NCBI GenBank assembly: GCA_964427005.1
Contig: CAYRTL010000010.1
Span: 6,268 to 70,267, forward strand
Length of the DNA: 64,000 nucleotides
Origin: JAMXLO01 sp964427005
GTDB lineage: Bacteria; Pseudomonadota; Alphaproteobacteria; Acetobacterales; Acetobacteraceae
Reading direction: 5' to 3'
Position numbers and translations under genes: made by a program. The notes beneath the pieces were generated by a model. It saw nothing but the letters and a program-made list of their open reading frames with translations, had not been told where the DNA came from and searched no databases. Positions 41,220-49,268 of the stretch are shown piece by piece (the stretch's first letter is position 1; each line of letters starts with the position of its first letter).

Positions 41220-42077
41220 ATGCATTTCGGCGCGTCGATGTTCTTCACCGATTACTCGATGACCTCGGCTGAACTCGCGGTCGAGCTCGAAGCGCGAGGT
41301 TTCGAATCGGTCTGGGCGGCAGAGCATTCGCACATCCCGACCTCGCGGCGCTCCCCGTGGGGTGGCGGCGGAGAACTGCCGAAACAGTACTACGACGTGA
41401 TGGACCCCTTCGTGACGCTCACCGCAGCGGCGATGGCCACCAAAAAACTGAAGATCGGCACCGGCGTCTGCCTGGTGAACCAGCGCGATCCGATCCAGAC
41501 GGCCAAGCTGGTCGCGTCCATCGATCAGGTGTCTGGTGGACGCTTCCTGTTCGGCATCGGCGTTGGCTGGAACGCAGAGGAGATGGAAGACCATGGAACT
41601 GTATTCGCAACGCGCGCCAAGCTGGTGCGCGAGCGCGTCGAGGCGATGAAGGAGATCTGGACCAAGTCCAAAGCCGAATACCACGGCGAGTTCGTCAATT
41701 TCCCCGAGATGATGACCTGGCCCAAGCCCGTGCAAAAGCCGCACCCGCCTGTCATCGTCGGCGGTGCCTTCCCACAGGCGGCACGACGCGCGGTGCGGTA
41801 CGGCGACGGGTGGATTCCATTGGCTGGGCGGCCGGACCAGTACGGGGACGTCTTCGAGTTCGTGCCGAAGTTCCGGACGATGTTGAAGGAGGCTGGACGT
41901 GATGAGGCGTCATGCCCTGTCACGTTATTCAACGTGCAGGGCGATATCGATCTGATGAAGCGCTATCGCGACCTTGGCGTAGAGCGCGTCAGCGTCAGCC
42001 TGCCGGCAGAGAAGCGCGACACGATCCTGCCGTTGCTGGATCGCTGGGCGAAGCTGATCCAGCAGGTGAACAGCTAA
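41220..42077 (+). CDS. LLM-class flavin/F420-dependent oxidoreductase, copy 2
   Basis: A 285-residue tandem paralogue of the gene at 40345. It shares an almost identical middle (41397-41779, one base different: AAA instead of CAA at the codon around 41445, giving Lys for Gln). The N-terminal 59 residues and the C-terminus diverge. The C-terminal region has an extra four-residue insert around RPDQYGDVFEFVPKF instead of RGDIVGAIGKF. The ATG matching copy 1 is at 41220. An ATG one codon earlier is also in frame. Substrate unknown; it may act with the BVMO. Confidence 0.9.
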   Translation: MHFGASMFFTDYSMTSAELAVELEARGFESVWAAEHSHIPTSRRSPWGGGGELPKQYYDVMDPFVTLTAAAMATKKLKIGTGVCLVNQRDPIQTAKLVASIDQVSGGRFLFGIGVGWNAEEMEDHGTVFATRAKLVRERVEAMKEIWTKSKAEYHGEFVNFPEMMTWPKPVQKPHPPVIVGGAFPQAARRAVRYGDGWIPLAGRPDQYGDVFEFVPKFRTMLKEAGRDEASCPVTLFNVQGDIDLMKRYRDLGVERVSVSLPAEKRDTILPLLDRWAKLIQQVNS

Positions 42078-42126
42078 ACCATGCTCCGTCATCGACGTGG
42101 CGGGGGCTTGGCCCCATTGGCGCTAA

Positions 42127-42194
42127 CGTCATGCCGGGGCTTGGCCCCGGCATCCACGTCTTTATTGCCGGCGGGATGAAAGACGTGGATGGCC
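42127..42194. repeat. Palindromic repeat (family B, copy 2, degenerate right arm)
   Basis: The 35 bases at 42127-42161 equal the reverse complement of 16153-16187. The inverted partner at about 42181-42194 keeps only AGACGTGGAT before diverging, so this copy is truncated on one side. It lies between two convergent genes. Confidence 0.8.
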
Positions 42195-42212
42195 TGACCG
42201 AGCCTGTGCACT

Positions 42213-43610
42213 CTATTTGGCCTCGACGGCGACCAGCTCGCCGAGGCTGATCGGCTTCAGCGGCGGTCGGATGCGGTAATAGCCCACATCGTCCAGCCCC
42301 ACCCCACGTGCCTCTGCGATCAGTTCGGCTACCATCGGACCGCACAGTCTCCCTTGGCACGGTCCCATTCCTGCACGCAAAAACGCCTTCGCCTGGTTGG
42401 GTCCGAGGCACCCCTGCCGCACCACCTCACGCACGGCGCCGGCCGTGACTTCCTCGCAGCGACACACCGTCACGTCATCAGCAGGCAGTCGCACCTCGTC
42501 GTGCGGCGCATACAGCACGTCGAGAAATCGGCGGATCGCGAGATGGTCCTGCCGCGCCTGCCAGTCCGCGGACGCGAGCGCATCGCGTCGCCCAACCTCG
42601 AGACGGCCGAGCTGCCGCAGCGCCTCCAACGCGGTGAGCCGCCCCGCATGCTCGGCGGCTCGCGCACCACCAATGCCCGCCGCATCACCTGCGATCAGCA
42701 CGCGCTCGACCGAACTGCTTCCCCACGCATCGAGGACGGGTGCAAAGCAGCGCTGCACCGAGTCCCAAAAGAAGTTGCAACCAATGGAGCGCGCCATCTG
42801 CTGCGCTGGGATGACACCCTCGTGCAAGGCGACCAGGCGCGTTGCCAACCGGTGCTGCTTGCCATCGCTGCGGAATGAAATGCCGCTGACGGCATCGGTG
42901 CCCTCGATACGGATGCCAGTGACATGGCGATAGTGTCGAACGCCGCTACGGCGTAGCCTGGCCAGCATCGTCAGGCCTTTGAGCAGATACCGCCTGCCTT
43001 CGCGGCGTGAAACCGCCTCAGTCACATGCCGCAGCGCACGCCATTCGTTTGCGTGCGAGGTGGTGTCAAGCAAGGCCGCTGGGCGTACACCTGCCGCGAG
43101 GCATTGCTGCACGAGCAGATACAGCAGGGGCCCCGATCCCGCGACAACGAACGGCTCGACAGGGACCACGCCGGATGACTTGAGCAGTATCTGCAAGCCG
43201 CCTGCTGTCATTACGCCTGGCAGCGTCCAGCCAGGCACCGGCACCGGCCGTTCCATCGCGCCTGTGGCGAGGATCACCGCATGCGCTTGGACTGCGTGCG
43301 AGTGGCTACCTTCGCTGAACCAGATCTCGCGCTGCGGCGTCACCTGCCAGACCAGCGAGCCAGGTCGGTAACTTGCGCCGCTGGCACGAAAGCGCGAAAC
43401 CAGCGTCTCACCGTAGCGATAGTCATCGCCAAGCGCTGCAAGCAGCGACCGGTTCTCCGCCGTTCGCTCGATGCCGCGATATATCTGACCGCCAGGTGCT
43501 GGCTGCTCATCCAACATCAGCACGCGTACATCCTGTTCCGCGAGCAAAGTCGCGGCGGCGAGGCCAGCAGGACCAGCGCCAATGACAACGACCTCCCAAA
43601 TGTCGCTCAC
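42213..43610 (-). CDS. FAD-dependent oxidoreductase, alpha subunit of an amino-acid-type dehydrogenase (HcnB/OoxA/D-hydroxyproline dehydrogenase-like)
   Basis: About 465 residues from the GTG at 43610, which overlaps the previous stop by 4 bases (GTGA). VVVIGAGPAGLAAATLLAEQ binds FAD, and AVILATGAMERPVPVPGW is the usual second part. The C-terminal VCRCEEVTAGAVREVVRQGC and GMGPCQGRLCGPM provide a C-x-C...C-x4-C BFD-like [2Fe-2S] site. This architecture is found in the alpha subunits of hydrogen cyanide synthase, opine oxidases and D-hydroxyproline dehydrogenase. The two partner subunits are encoded upstream in the same operon. Confidence 0.88.
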   Translation of the reverse strand: MSDIWEVVVIGAGPAGLAAATLLAEQDVRVLMLDEQPAPGGQIYRGIERTAENRSLLAALGDDYRYGETLVSRFRASGASYRPGSLVWQVTPQREIWFSEGSHSHAVQAHAVILATGAMERPVPVPGWTLPGVMTAGGLQILLKSSGVVPVEPFVVAGSGPLLYLLVQQCLAAGVRPAALLDTTSHANEWRALRHVTEAVSRREGRRYLLKGLTMLARLRRSGVRHYRHVTGIRIEGTDAVSGISFRSDGKQHRLATRLVALHEGVIPAQQMARSIGCNFFWDSVQRCFAPVLDAWGSSSVERVLIAGDAAGIGGARAAEHAGRLTALEALRQLGRLEVGRRDALASADWQARQDHLAIRRFLDVLYAPHDEVRLPADDVTVCRCEEVTAGAVREVVRQGCLGPNQAKAFLRAGMGPCQGRLCGPMVAELIAEARGVGLDDVGYYRIRPPLKPISLGELVAVEAK

Positions 43611-43897
43611 AGCACGCCTCGTGCGCCGCGCTGGTGCCGTACCTGCATCCCGGCAACGACAGGCGTCAAGCAGGCTTGGCGATTGCCAACGCCGTCGATC
43701 TCCATCAGGCAATCGAAGCACACGCCCATCATGCAGTACGGTGCACGTAATGCACCCGAAACCGGTGTAGTTCGCAGGCTGGTCTCTCCGGCCGCAAGCA
43801 ATGCAGCAGCGACGGAGTCTCCGGGCCGTGCGATAATTTCTCGGCCCTCATAGCTGAAGCGGATTTCGCCCGCCGCGGTCTCAAGCCGCCGGAACAT
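43607..43897 (-). CDS. (2Fe-2S)-binding gamma subunit
   Basis: A 96-residue ferredoxin-like protein. PYCMMGVCFDCLMEIDG and the later QACLTPV give the C-x4-C-x2-C...C pattern of a plant-type [2Fe-2S] cluster, and DSVAAALLAAG is the preceding helix. It carries electrons between the two flavoprotein subunits in HcnA/OoxX-like enzymes. It overlaps both neighbours: 17 bases with the DadA-like gene upstream and 4 bases with the alpha subunit downstream. Start at the ATG at 43897 (MFRRLETA). Confidence 0.88.
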   Translation of the reverse strand: MFRRLETAAGEIRFSYEGREIIARPGDSVAAALLAAGETSLRTTPVSGALRAPYCMMGVCFDCLMEIDGVGNRQACLTPVVAGMQVRHQRGARGVL

Positions 43898-44984
43898 CGA
43901 ACCGGCTCGAAGCAAATGGCGCAAAGCGCTCTGGCAATTCGCCCGATAAGATAGCGGGCGCCAGTGCGAGCGCATGCGCGCCGGCAAGCGTGACGCCGCT
44001 GTGGCAAGTCGCCGAAAAAGCACCGGGAAACTTGACCGACTGCTCGTATATCGGAAAACCATCCGGCGACATCACACGCAAGGCCGCCCATACGCGGACG
44101 ATTGAGGCATCCTTCAATGCGGGGAAAACGGCGAGATTACGCTGCGCAATACCCTGCAACACCGGTACCCCCACTGAAATATCGAACCCCGCATCCTCCT
44201 GCGAATCGCCAAGCATCACCGAGCCTTCTACCGTCTGGCGCAACGTGTGACAGGTGTAGTCGAGGAAGGGACGCAGCCGCTCGGTGACGATGATCTGGCC
44301 GCGCACCGGCTTGACGGGCATGGTGAGGCCGACCATTGGCGCAAGTTCGCGGCTGCCCAGCCCCGCAGCGATCACCAGCTTCGCCGCCGTGAAGCGTTCG
44401 GCACCAACGCGCACCACGAAGCTGTTCGGCGTGGCGTCGATGGCATCGACGGTGCGCCCGGGCAGATATGCGCCGCCAAGTTGCAACAGCGCTGCATGCA
44501 GGGCGCGCAGCAAGTTTAGCGGATGCGCTTCACCATCTATCGGACAGAAAGACGCTCCAACCACCGGATCGCCCAGACCAGGTACCATCGCTTGCACCTC
44601 GGCGCGATCGATAATCCGTGTGCCGATATCGCCGCTCTCATTATGCATGCGGTGCAGCAGCGCCGCGCGGTCCTCCAACTCCTGATCGCTCAGGCAGAAG
44701 ACTAGACCGCCGCGTTGGCGCAGCGCCACATCAACCCCGGTGGCCCCGGCAAGCGCACCTGCAAGTTCCGGCCAGAGTTCGGCGGAGGTGCGGGTCCAAT
44801 GGGCGTAGGCCGGCATGCCGGCACCCTTGCTCTGAACCCACACCAGCCCGAAGTTGCCGCGTGCCGCGCGAAACGCGACGTCGCCCTGATCGATCAGCGC
44901 GACCGACGCGCCCTTTGCTGCGGCACCCCAGGCAATGGCACCGCCCACCAGCCCGCCACCAATGACAACGAGATCGTAGGCCAT
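43881..44984 (-). CDS. FAD-dependent oxidoreductase, beta subunit (DadA/glycine-oxidase-like)
   Basis: A 367-residue DAO-family flavoprotein. VIGGGLVGGAIAWGAAAKGASVALID is the Rossmann start. GNFGLVWVQSKG, GASFCPIDGEAHPLNLLRAL and VIAAGLGSRELAPM follow, and the C-terminus has HSGVTLAGA. With the (2Fe-2S) and alpha subunits it makes a heterotrimeric dye-linked or respiratory dehydrogenase. The likeliest substrates are D-hydroxyproline-, opine- or glycine-type amino acids. It is the first gene of the three-gene operon. Confidence 0.88.
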   Translation of the reverse strand: MAYDLVVIGGGLVGGAIAWGAAAKGASVALIDQGDVAFRAARGNFGLVWVQSKGAGMPAYAHWTRTSAELWPELAGALAGATGVDVALRQRGGLVFCLSDQELEDRAALLHRMHNESGDIGTRIIDRAEVQAMVPGLGDPVVGASFCPIDGEAHPLNLLRALHAALLQLGGAYLPGRTVDAIDATPNSFVVRVGAERFTAAKLVIAAGLGSRELAPMVGLTMPVKPVRGQIIVTERLRPFLDYTCHTLRQTVEGSVMLGDSQEDAGFDISVGVPVLQGIAQRNLAVFPALKDASIVRVWAALRVMSPDGFPIYEQSVKFPGAFSATCHSGVTLAGAHALALAPAILSGELPERFAPFASSRFDVPAA

Positions 44985-45068
44985 CTATAAAGACTCGCAT
45001 CAGGCACCTGCCGTGGTCAAACTTGGCCAACCGCGCGTAAGCTGACGCTCGACAACAGGAAGCGGATC

Positions 45069-45293
45069 ATGTCGGAAACTGTGGATTCCTTGCTGGCCGA
45101 CTTGCTCGCCTGGCTCGCCCGTGGCGCACAGCCTTATGCCGATGTGATGGATGCCTGGCGCACTTCCTGCCCGCGTCTGCCGGTGTGGGAGGACGCCATC
45201 GAGCGTGGCTTTGTGGAACATGCGCGAGTGGACGGGCGCGCCATCGTCCGCATCACACCGGCAGGCCGCGAGTTCCTGCTAGACCGCGACTGA
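45069..45293 (+). CDS. Small uncharacterised protein with winged-helix-like tail
   Basis: A 74-residue frame starting MSETVDSLLADLLAWLARGA. The middle YADVMDAWRTSCPRLPVWEDA and the last third IERGFVEHARVDGRAIVRIT, then PAGREFLLDRD, look like a small winged helix (GFV...GR..V.ITPAG.EFL), as seen in short MarR-like proteins. An AACAGGAAGCGGATC stretch lies upstream of the ATG. It diverges from the dehydrogenase operon and could regulate it, but that is inferred from position. Function unknown. Confidence 0.6.
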   Translation: MSETVDSLLADLLAWLARGAQPYADVMDAWRTSCPRLPVWEDAIERGFVEHARVDGRAIVRITPAGREFLLDRD

Positions 45294-45299
45294 CCCGGC

Positions 45300-46037
45300 T
45301 CAGAACGGCAGCAGGATATCCATCAGCTGCTGGCCCCAGCGCGTATGCTGCACCTCGGTGAGTTCCCCTCGCCCACCATAGGCAATCCGCGCTTCCGCCA
45401 TCCTGTCGTGCAACACCGTATTATCGGAAGCGATGTCCTGCGGCCGGATCACGCCTGTCACCTGAAGCTCGCGCAACTCATGGTTCACGAGGAACTCCTG
45501 CCGCGCAGAAACTACAAGGTTCCCGTTTGGCAGCACCTGCGTCACGACGCCGGCGAGCCGTATCGTCACTGCCTCATTGCGCTGGATCTGTCCTGATCCG
45601 CCGTTGTTGTTGGTGCTGCCGACATTCAGGATCTTGGACGGGTCGGTGATGTCCTTCGGCAGCCGCGCCTGCATCCCAAAGAAGCTGGCCAGGCTGCCGG
45701 TCTCACTGCTGGTTCGGCTAGTTGTCGTAGCATTCTTCAAATTGGCCGCGTCGTTCATGCTGACGAGGATGGTAACGATGTCACCGACTTGCGCAGCACG
45801 CTGATCCTTGAAGAAGGCACGCGAACCGGATCGCCAGAGCGCATTCGCCTCATTCGGGCTTGGCTCACGGGCCGGCATCGGCATGGAGACCGGCCGCCAT
45901 GTCGGCTCCTTCGTGGGATCGGATGTGGGGGTCATGGCTGGCGCACGGCCAACCTCCGACAGCCGCGAGAGCGATCCGCAGCCGGCCAGCACCAGGCACG
46001 CCAGCGCCGATGCCAGCACCCGGAAATTCGTATTCAT
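45300..46037 (-). CDS. flgH: Flagellar L-ring protein FlgH
   Basis: A 245-residue lipoprotein that forms the outer-membrane L ring. The lipobox LAGC (LASALACLVLAGCGSL) follows a short signal peptide. GSRAFFKDQRAAQVGDIVTILVSMNDAA, GSLASFF and NLVVSARQEFLVNHELRELQVTGVIRPQDI are the FlgH core, and the end AEARIAYGGRGELTEVQHTRWGQQLMDILLPF is the classic C-terminus. It overlaps flgA by 4 bases as the last gene of the flgF-G-A-H operon. Confidence 0.97.
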   Translation of the reverse strand: MNTNFRVLASALACLVLAGCGSLSRLSEVGRAPAMTPTSDPTKEPTWRPVSMPMPAREPSPNEANALWRSGSRAFFKDQRAAQVGDIVTILVSMNDAANLKNATTTSRTSSETGSLASFFGMQARLPKDITDPSKILNVGSTNNNGGSGQIQRNEAVTIRLAGVVTQVLPNGNLVVSARQEFLVNHELRELQVTGVIRPQDIASDNTVLHDRMAEARIAYGGRGELTEVQHTRWGQQLMDILLPF

Positions 46038-46978
46038 CGTATGCTCCCGGCCACAGGTGTCGATCCCGGTGCGATGCGCACGCGATCGGGACCGATAACC
46101 TCTGCCTCAATCACCGCACGCGACACTGGGTTGAGCACACGTATGCGCTCGCCGATCGCAGCGGTTTCCATCGCCTGCCCTTGCGCGGTCAGCGCGATGC
46201 CGGGGCTGTCGAGGAGCATCAAGACCGTGGCGTTCTTCTGCACCATTGCTGGCCGCGCCAATTCGGAGAGCACGAGCGGCTGTCCGGCGGGAATTTGCCG
46301 CCTCGCCTGCATGCCGATGGCATCGCCGATCCTGTGCACGACCTCGCCGCGAAGCATTGCTGTGTGCACGCGCGCCATCCGCACGTCCGCCGCCCGCAAG
46401 ACGCCACCCGCAACCAGCCGAACGGCTGCAACCGGCACCTCAACCGTGTCATCGACACGTCCGGCGACACGCAGATGCAGCGGCTCCATTCCCTGCCCGG
46501 TGACCGACAGGATGGCACTGAATCGAGCAGCGCTCGCATCATAATCGAGATCAGCCACCACAGGCTTGGGATCAGACTCGAAGGGCACCAGCGGCGGTGT
46601 GAAGCCCGCGAGCTCGACATCGCAATCAGCTGCAGCGCCGGCGGTAATCAACGCATTCTTCACCGCGCCCAGAACATCGTCTCGCCGCAGCGGCTTGCCC
46701 GGACGATCGAGCACGGCGCGATCTGCCGGCGAAGCCGGCCGCCAATCCACAGCGAATTGTCGGGCAATGGCAGCGAGTTGCGGAGCCTCCACCACGATCC
46801 GCCCACCCGCGCCTGGCCCCGGGCCAAGCACGCGATCGGCATTGGCGCCCGCATCGTCGAACAGGTCCGACAATCGCACGGTTGCGGCATGCAGCGTGGT
46901 GATGGTGCGCAGAGTGGCTCCCTCGGCACCCGCATAGCCTACACAGATCAACAAGATTGCGAGCGGTAATCGGGCCAT
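46034..46978 (-). CDS. flgA: Flagellar basal-body P-ring formation chaperone FlgA
   Basis: A 314-residue periplasmic protein with an N-terminal signal peptide (LPLAILLICVGYAGAEGA). The C-terminal half contains VPVAAVRLVAGGVLRAADVRM, GMQARRQIPAGQPLVLSELARPAMVQKNATV and GIALTAQGQAMETAAIGERIRVLNPVSRAVIEAEVIGPDRV, which is the SAF-like FlgA domain. It is longer than the enterobacterial protein because of an N-terminal extension. It chaperones FlgI, whose gene is not in this window. It starts 5 bases from flgG. Confidence 0.94.
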   Translation of the reverse strand: MARLPLAILLICVGYAGAEGATLRTITTLHAATVRLSDLFDDAGANADRVLGPGPGAGGRIVVEAPQLAAIARQFAVDWRPASPADRAVLDRPGKPLRRDDVLGAVKNALITAGAAADCDVELAGFTPPLVPFESDPKPVVADLDYDASAARFSAILSVTGQGMEPLHLRVAGRVDDTVEVPVAAVRLVAGGVLRAADVRMARVHTAMLRGEVVHRIGDAIGMQARRQIPAGQPLVLSELARPAMVQKNATVLMLLDSPGIALTAQGQAMETAAIGERIRVLNPVSRAVIEAEVIGPDRVRIAPGSTPVAGSIR

Positions 46979-46982
46979 GACA

Positions 46983-47768
46983 TCACCGCAGGTTGGTCAG
47001 GGTGGAGAGCATGTCATTGCTGGTCGTGATCACGCGGCTGTTCATCTCGTAGGCGCGCTGCGCGGTAATCAGACTGGTGATTTCCGTGACGACGTTGACG
47101 TTCGACGTCTCGATAAATCCCTGCATGACGGAGCCGAAACCGGGCGATGCCGGATTGCCAGTGACCGGCTGGCCGGAAGCGGCAGTCTGTAGGTATAGAT
47201 TGTCGCCCTGCGCATCGAGACCGGCTTCGTTGGGGAAGACGGCGAGCTGTAACTGTCCGACCGTCTGCGGGGCGGTCTGGCCGCTCAGCGTGATCTGCAC
47301 CTGGCCCGATTGGTTCACTGTAATGCCAGTGGCATTCGACGGAATTTGCAGACCGGGCTGTACGATGTAGCCGTCCGCCGTGACGATAGTGCCATCAGCG
47401 GCGAGACCGAATGTGCCGTCGCGGGTAAAGGCGGTGTCGCCGGACGGTAAGGTTACCTGGAAATACCCATTGCCCTGGATGGCCATGTCCAGCGTGTTGG
47501 ACGTCTGCTGCAGGTTGCCCTGCTCGTTGATCCGATAGATTGCGGCGGTCTTCACCCCGAGCCCGACCTGAGCGCCGGACGGCACGATGCTGCCATTATC
47601 CGAACTGTTGGCGCCCACTCGACGCAGATTCTGGTAGATCAGGTCCTGAAACTCCGCGCGGCGCCGCTTGAACCCGGTCGTGGTCATGTTGGCGATGTTA
47701 TTGGAGATCACCTCCACGTTCGTCTGCTGGGCCTGCATGCCCGTTCCGGCGATGTCGAGCGAACGCAT
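46983..47768 (-). CDS. flgG: Flagellar distal rod protein FlgG
   Basis: A 261-residue rod protein. AGTGMQAQQTNVEVISNNIANMTTTGFKRRRAEF is the flagellar rod/hook N-terminal helix. GVKTAAIYRINEQGNLQQT and AIQGNGYFQVTLPSGD follow. The C-terminus FIETSNVNVVTEITSLITAQRAYEMNSRVI is standard FlgG. The frame is complete and near the usual 260 residues. It forms the last segment of the drive shaft. It is between flgF and flgA. Confidence 0.98.
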   Translation of the reverse strand: MRSLDIAGTGMQAQQTNVEVISNNIANMTTTGFKRRRAEFQDLIYQNLRRVGANSSDNGSIVPSGAQVGLGVKTAAIYRINEQGNLQQTSNTLDMAIQGNGYFQVTLPSGDTAFTRDGTFGLAADGTIVTADGYIVQPGLQIPSNATGITVNQSGQVQITLSGQTAPQTVGQLQLAVFPNEAGLDAQGDNLYLQTAASGQPVTGNPASPGFGSVMQGFIETSNVNVVTEITSLITAQRAYEMNSRVITTSNDMLSTLTNLR

Positions 47769-47780
47769 ATAACGCCTCCC

Positions 47781-48524
47781 TCAGGATTGCGCCTGCGGCA
47801 GTAGCTTCTCGATCACCGACTGCTGCCGATCGGATTCTTGCTGAATGAACTGACTGACGAACTGGAACTGGCGCAGGCCGTCCATCATGCGCGTCAGCTC
47901 CAGCACCGGCTGAACGTTGGAATCCTCCATCGAGCCCTGCACCAGCCCCGGCGATGCGATCGGCTGCGTGGGCGCGCCGGAGCGGAACAACGTGTCGCCT
48001 TCGGCTGCAAGCTGCATGGGATCAGTTGGTCGCACGATGCCGATTTTGCCGATCTGACCATTCTCGCTGGAGATGGTACCGTCACCAGCAATGGAAATCT
48101 GTGTATCGGTTTGCGACAGCACGATCGGTCGGCCGTTGGTATCGAGCAGTGAATTGCCCGCGCCGTCTGTCAGCGTGCCGCTGGGGGTCAGGCCGAAGCG
48201 GCCGTCCCGCGTGAGGCGTGGCCCGCGCACTGTCCCAACGGTGAAGTAGCCGTCACTGGTGATGCTGAGGTCGAATGGGTTGCCGGTATGCGTGAGCGTG
48301 CCGACGCGCTGATCGCGCCAGGTGGCACGATCTTGGGTGTAGGCAATCGTGCCACCACCTCGTGGCGCGTCGGTGGCACTCTGCCGGCTGAGCCAGTCGC
48401 TGAACTGCACGCGCTCGGTCTTGAAGCCCGGCGTGTTGGCGTTGGCGATATTATGGGCGACCACTTCCATGACCCGCTCCTGCGCGGCCAGACGTGACAT
48501 GGCGACGTTGCTGATCAGGTCCAT
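47781..48524 (-). CDS. flgF: Flagellar rod protein FlgF
   Basis: A 247-residue proximal-rod protein. MDLISNVAMSRLAAQERVMEVVAHNIANANTPGFKTERVQFSDWL is the rod N-terminus. LSITSDGYFTVGTV, RDGRFGLTPSGTL and the C-terminal EDSNVQPVLELTRMMDGLRQFQFVSQFIQQES complete it. I place the start at the ATG at 48524, since the longer open frame upstream is not coding-like. It leads the operon flgF-flgG-flgA-flgH and diverges from fliL. Confidence 0.96.
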   Translation of the reverse strand: MDLISNVAMSRLAAQERVMEVVAHNIANANTPGFKTERVQFSDWLSRQSATDAPRGGGTIAYTQDRATWRDQRVGTLTHTGNPFDLSITSDGYFTVGTVRGPRLTRDGRFGLTPSGTLTDGAGNSLLDTNGRPIVLSQTDTQISIAGDGTISSENGQIGKIGIVRPTDPMQLAAEGDTLFRSGAPTQPIASPGLVQGSMEDSNVQPVLELTRMMDGLRQFQFVSQFIQQESDRQQSVIEKLLPQAQS

Positions 48525-48560
48525 GCACTGGCGATCGCAAGCCGCGTGCCAGGAATAAAG

Positions 48561-48660
48561 ATTCACCGCAGAGGCGCAGAGCACGCTGAGAATGAGAATG
48601 GCGCTTCGCGGAAGGCGGCTATATCTGGCCTCAGCGTGCACAGCGTGCCCTGCGGTGAAT
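48561..48660. repeat. Large imperfect palindrome between flgF and fliL
   Basis: ATTCACCGCAGAGGCGCAGA and the following GCACGCTGAG (to 48590) are inverted in CTCAGCGTGCACAGCGTGCC and CTGCGGTGAAT (48630-48660). A small GC hairpin (CCCGGC/GCCGGG, 48669-48687) follows. It occupies the divergent control region of the two motility operons. The arms are related in style to the family C element at 18388. Confidence 0.6.
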
Positions 48661-48746
48661 TCTTCCCACCCGGCGAGAATTGCCGGGCAAGGCTTCCTTA
48701 ACAGCTCGCTGTCATTCTGTTGCGTGCAAGCCCAAAGGAGCAGCCA

Positions 48747-49268
48747 GTGGCGACAGCCGCGGCAGCGGTGGAACCAGAAAAGTCGGAAGAGGCACCGGAA
48801 ACGCCCGAACCGAAGCACTCGGGTAGCAAGCGCAAGCTGATGCTGCTGGCCGGGCCAGTCGTGCTCGTGGGGATCGGTGCCGGCCTGTGGTCAACTGGGA
48901 TCCTACCGCGCTTGCTCGGGCGCCAGCAGGCCGAGATCGGGGCGGAATCATCCAAGCCAGCGGCGCCGATTTACGTGGACCTGCCGGAAATGATCGCCAA
49001 CTTGAACAGCAATCCAGTGCGGCCGAGTTACGTGAAGCTGGTGGCGCGCCTGGAGGTAGCGAAGCAAGAGGATGCGGAACGCGTCAAGGCGGCGATGCCG
49101 CGCCTGCAGGACCTGTTCCTGACCTACATGCGCGAGATGCGGCCCCAGGAGCTGCGCGGTTCGGCTGGTACTTACCGGCTTCGTGAGGAGCTGCTTGCGC
49201 GTGCCAATCTGGCCGCCGCGCCGGCACGCATTACTGACGTGCTATTCACCCAGATGCTGATCCAATGA
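48747..49268 (+). CDS. fliL: Flagellar basal-body-associated protein FliL
   Basis: About 173 residues. After a Glu/Pro-rich cytoplasmic head there is one membrane helix (KLMLLAGPVVLVGIGAGLW). A periplasmic domain follows with YVDLPEMIANLNS, YVKLVARLEV and the C-terminal LREELLARANLAAAPARITDVLFTQMLIQ. FliL supports stator function. I use the GTG at 48747, which has AAAGGAG before it. It overlaps fliM by 4 bases. Confidence 0.93.
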   Translation: MATAAAAVEPEKSEEAPETPEPKHSGSKRKLMLLAGPVVLVGIGAGLWSTGILPRLLGRQQAEIGAESSKPAAPIYVDLPEMIANLNSNPVRPSYVKLVARLEVAKQEDAERVKAAMPRLQDLFLTYMREMRPQELRGSAGTYRLREELLARANLAAAPARITDVLFTQMLIQ

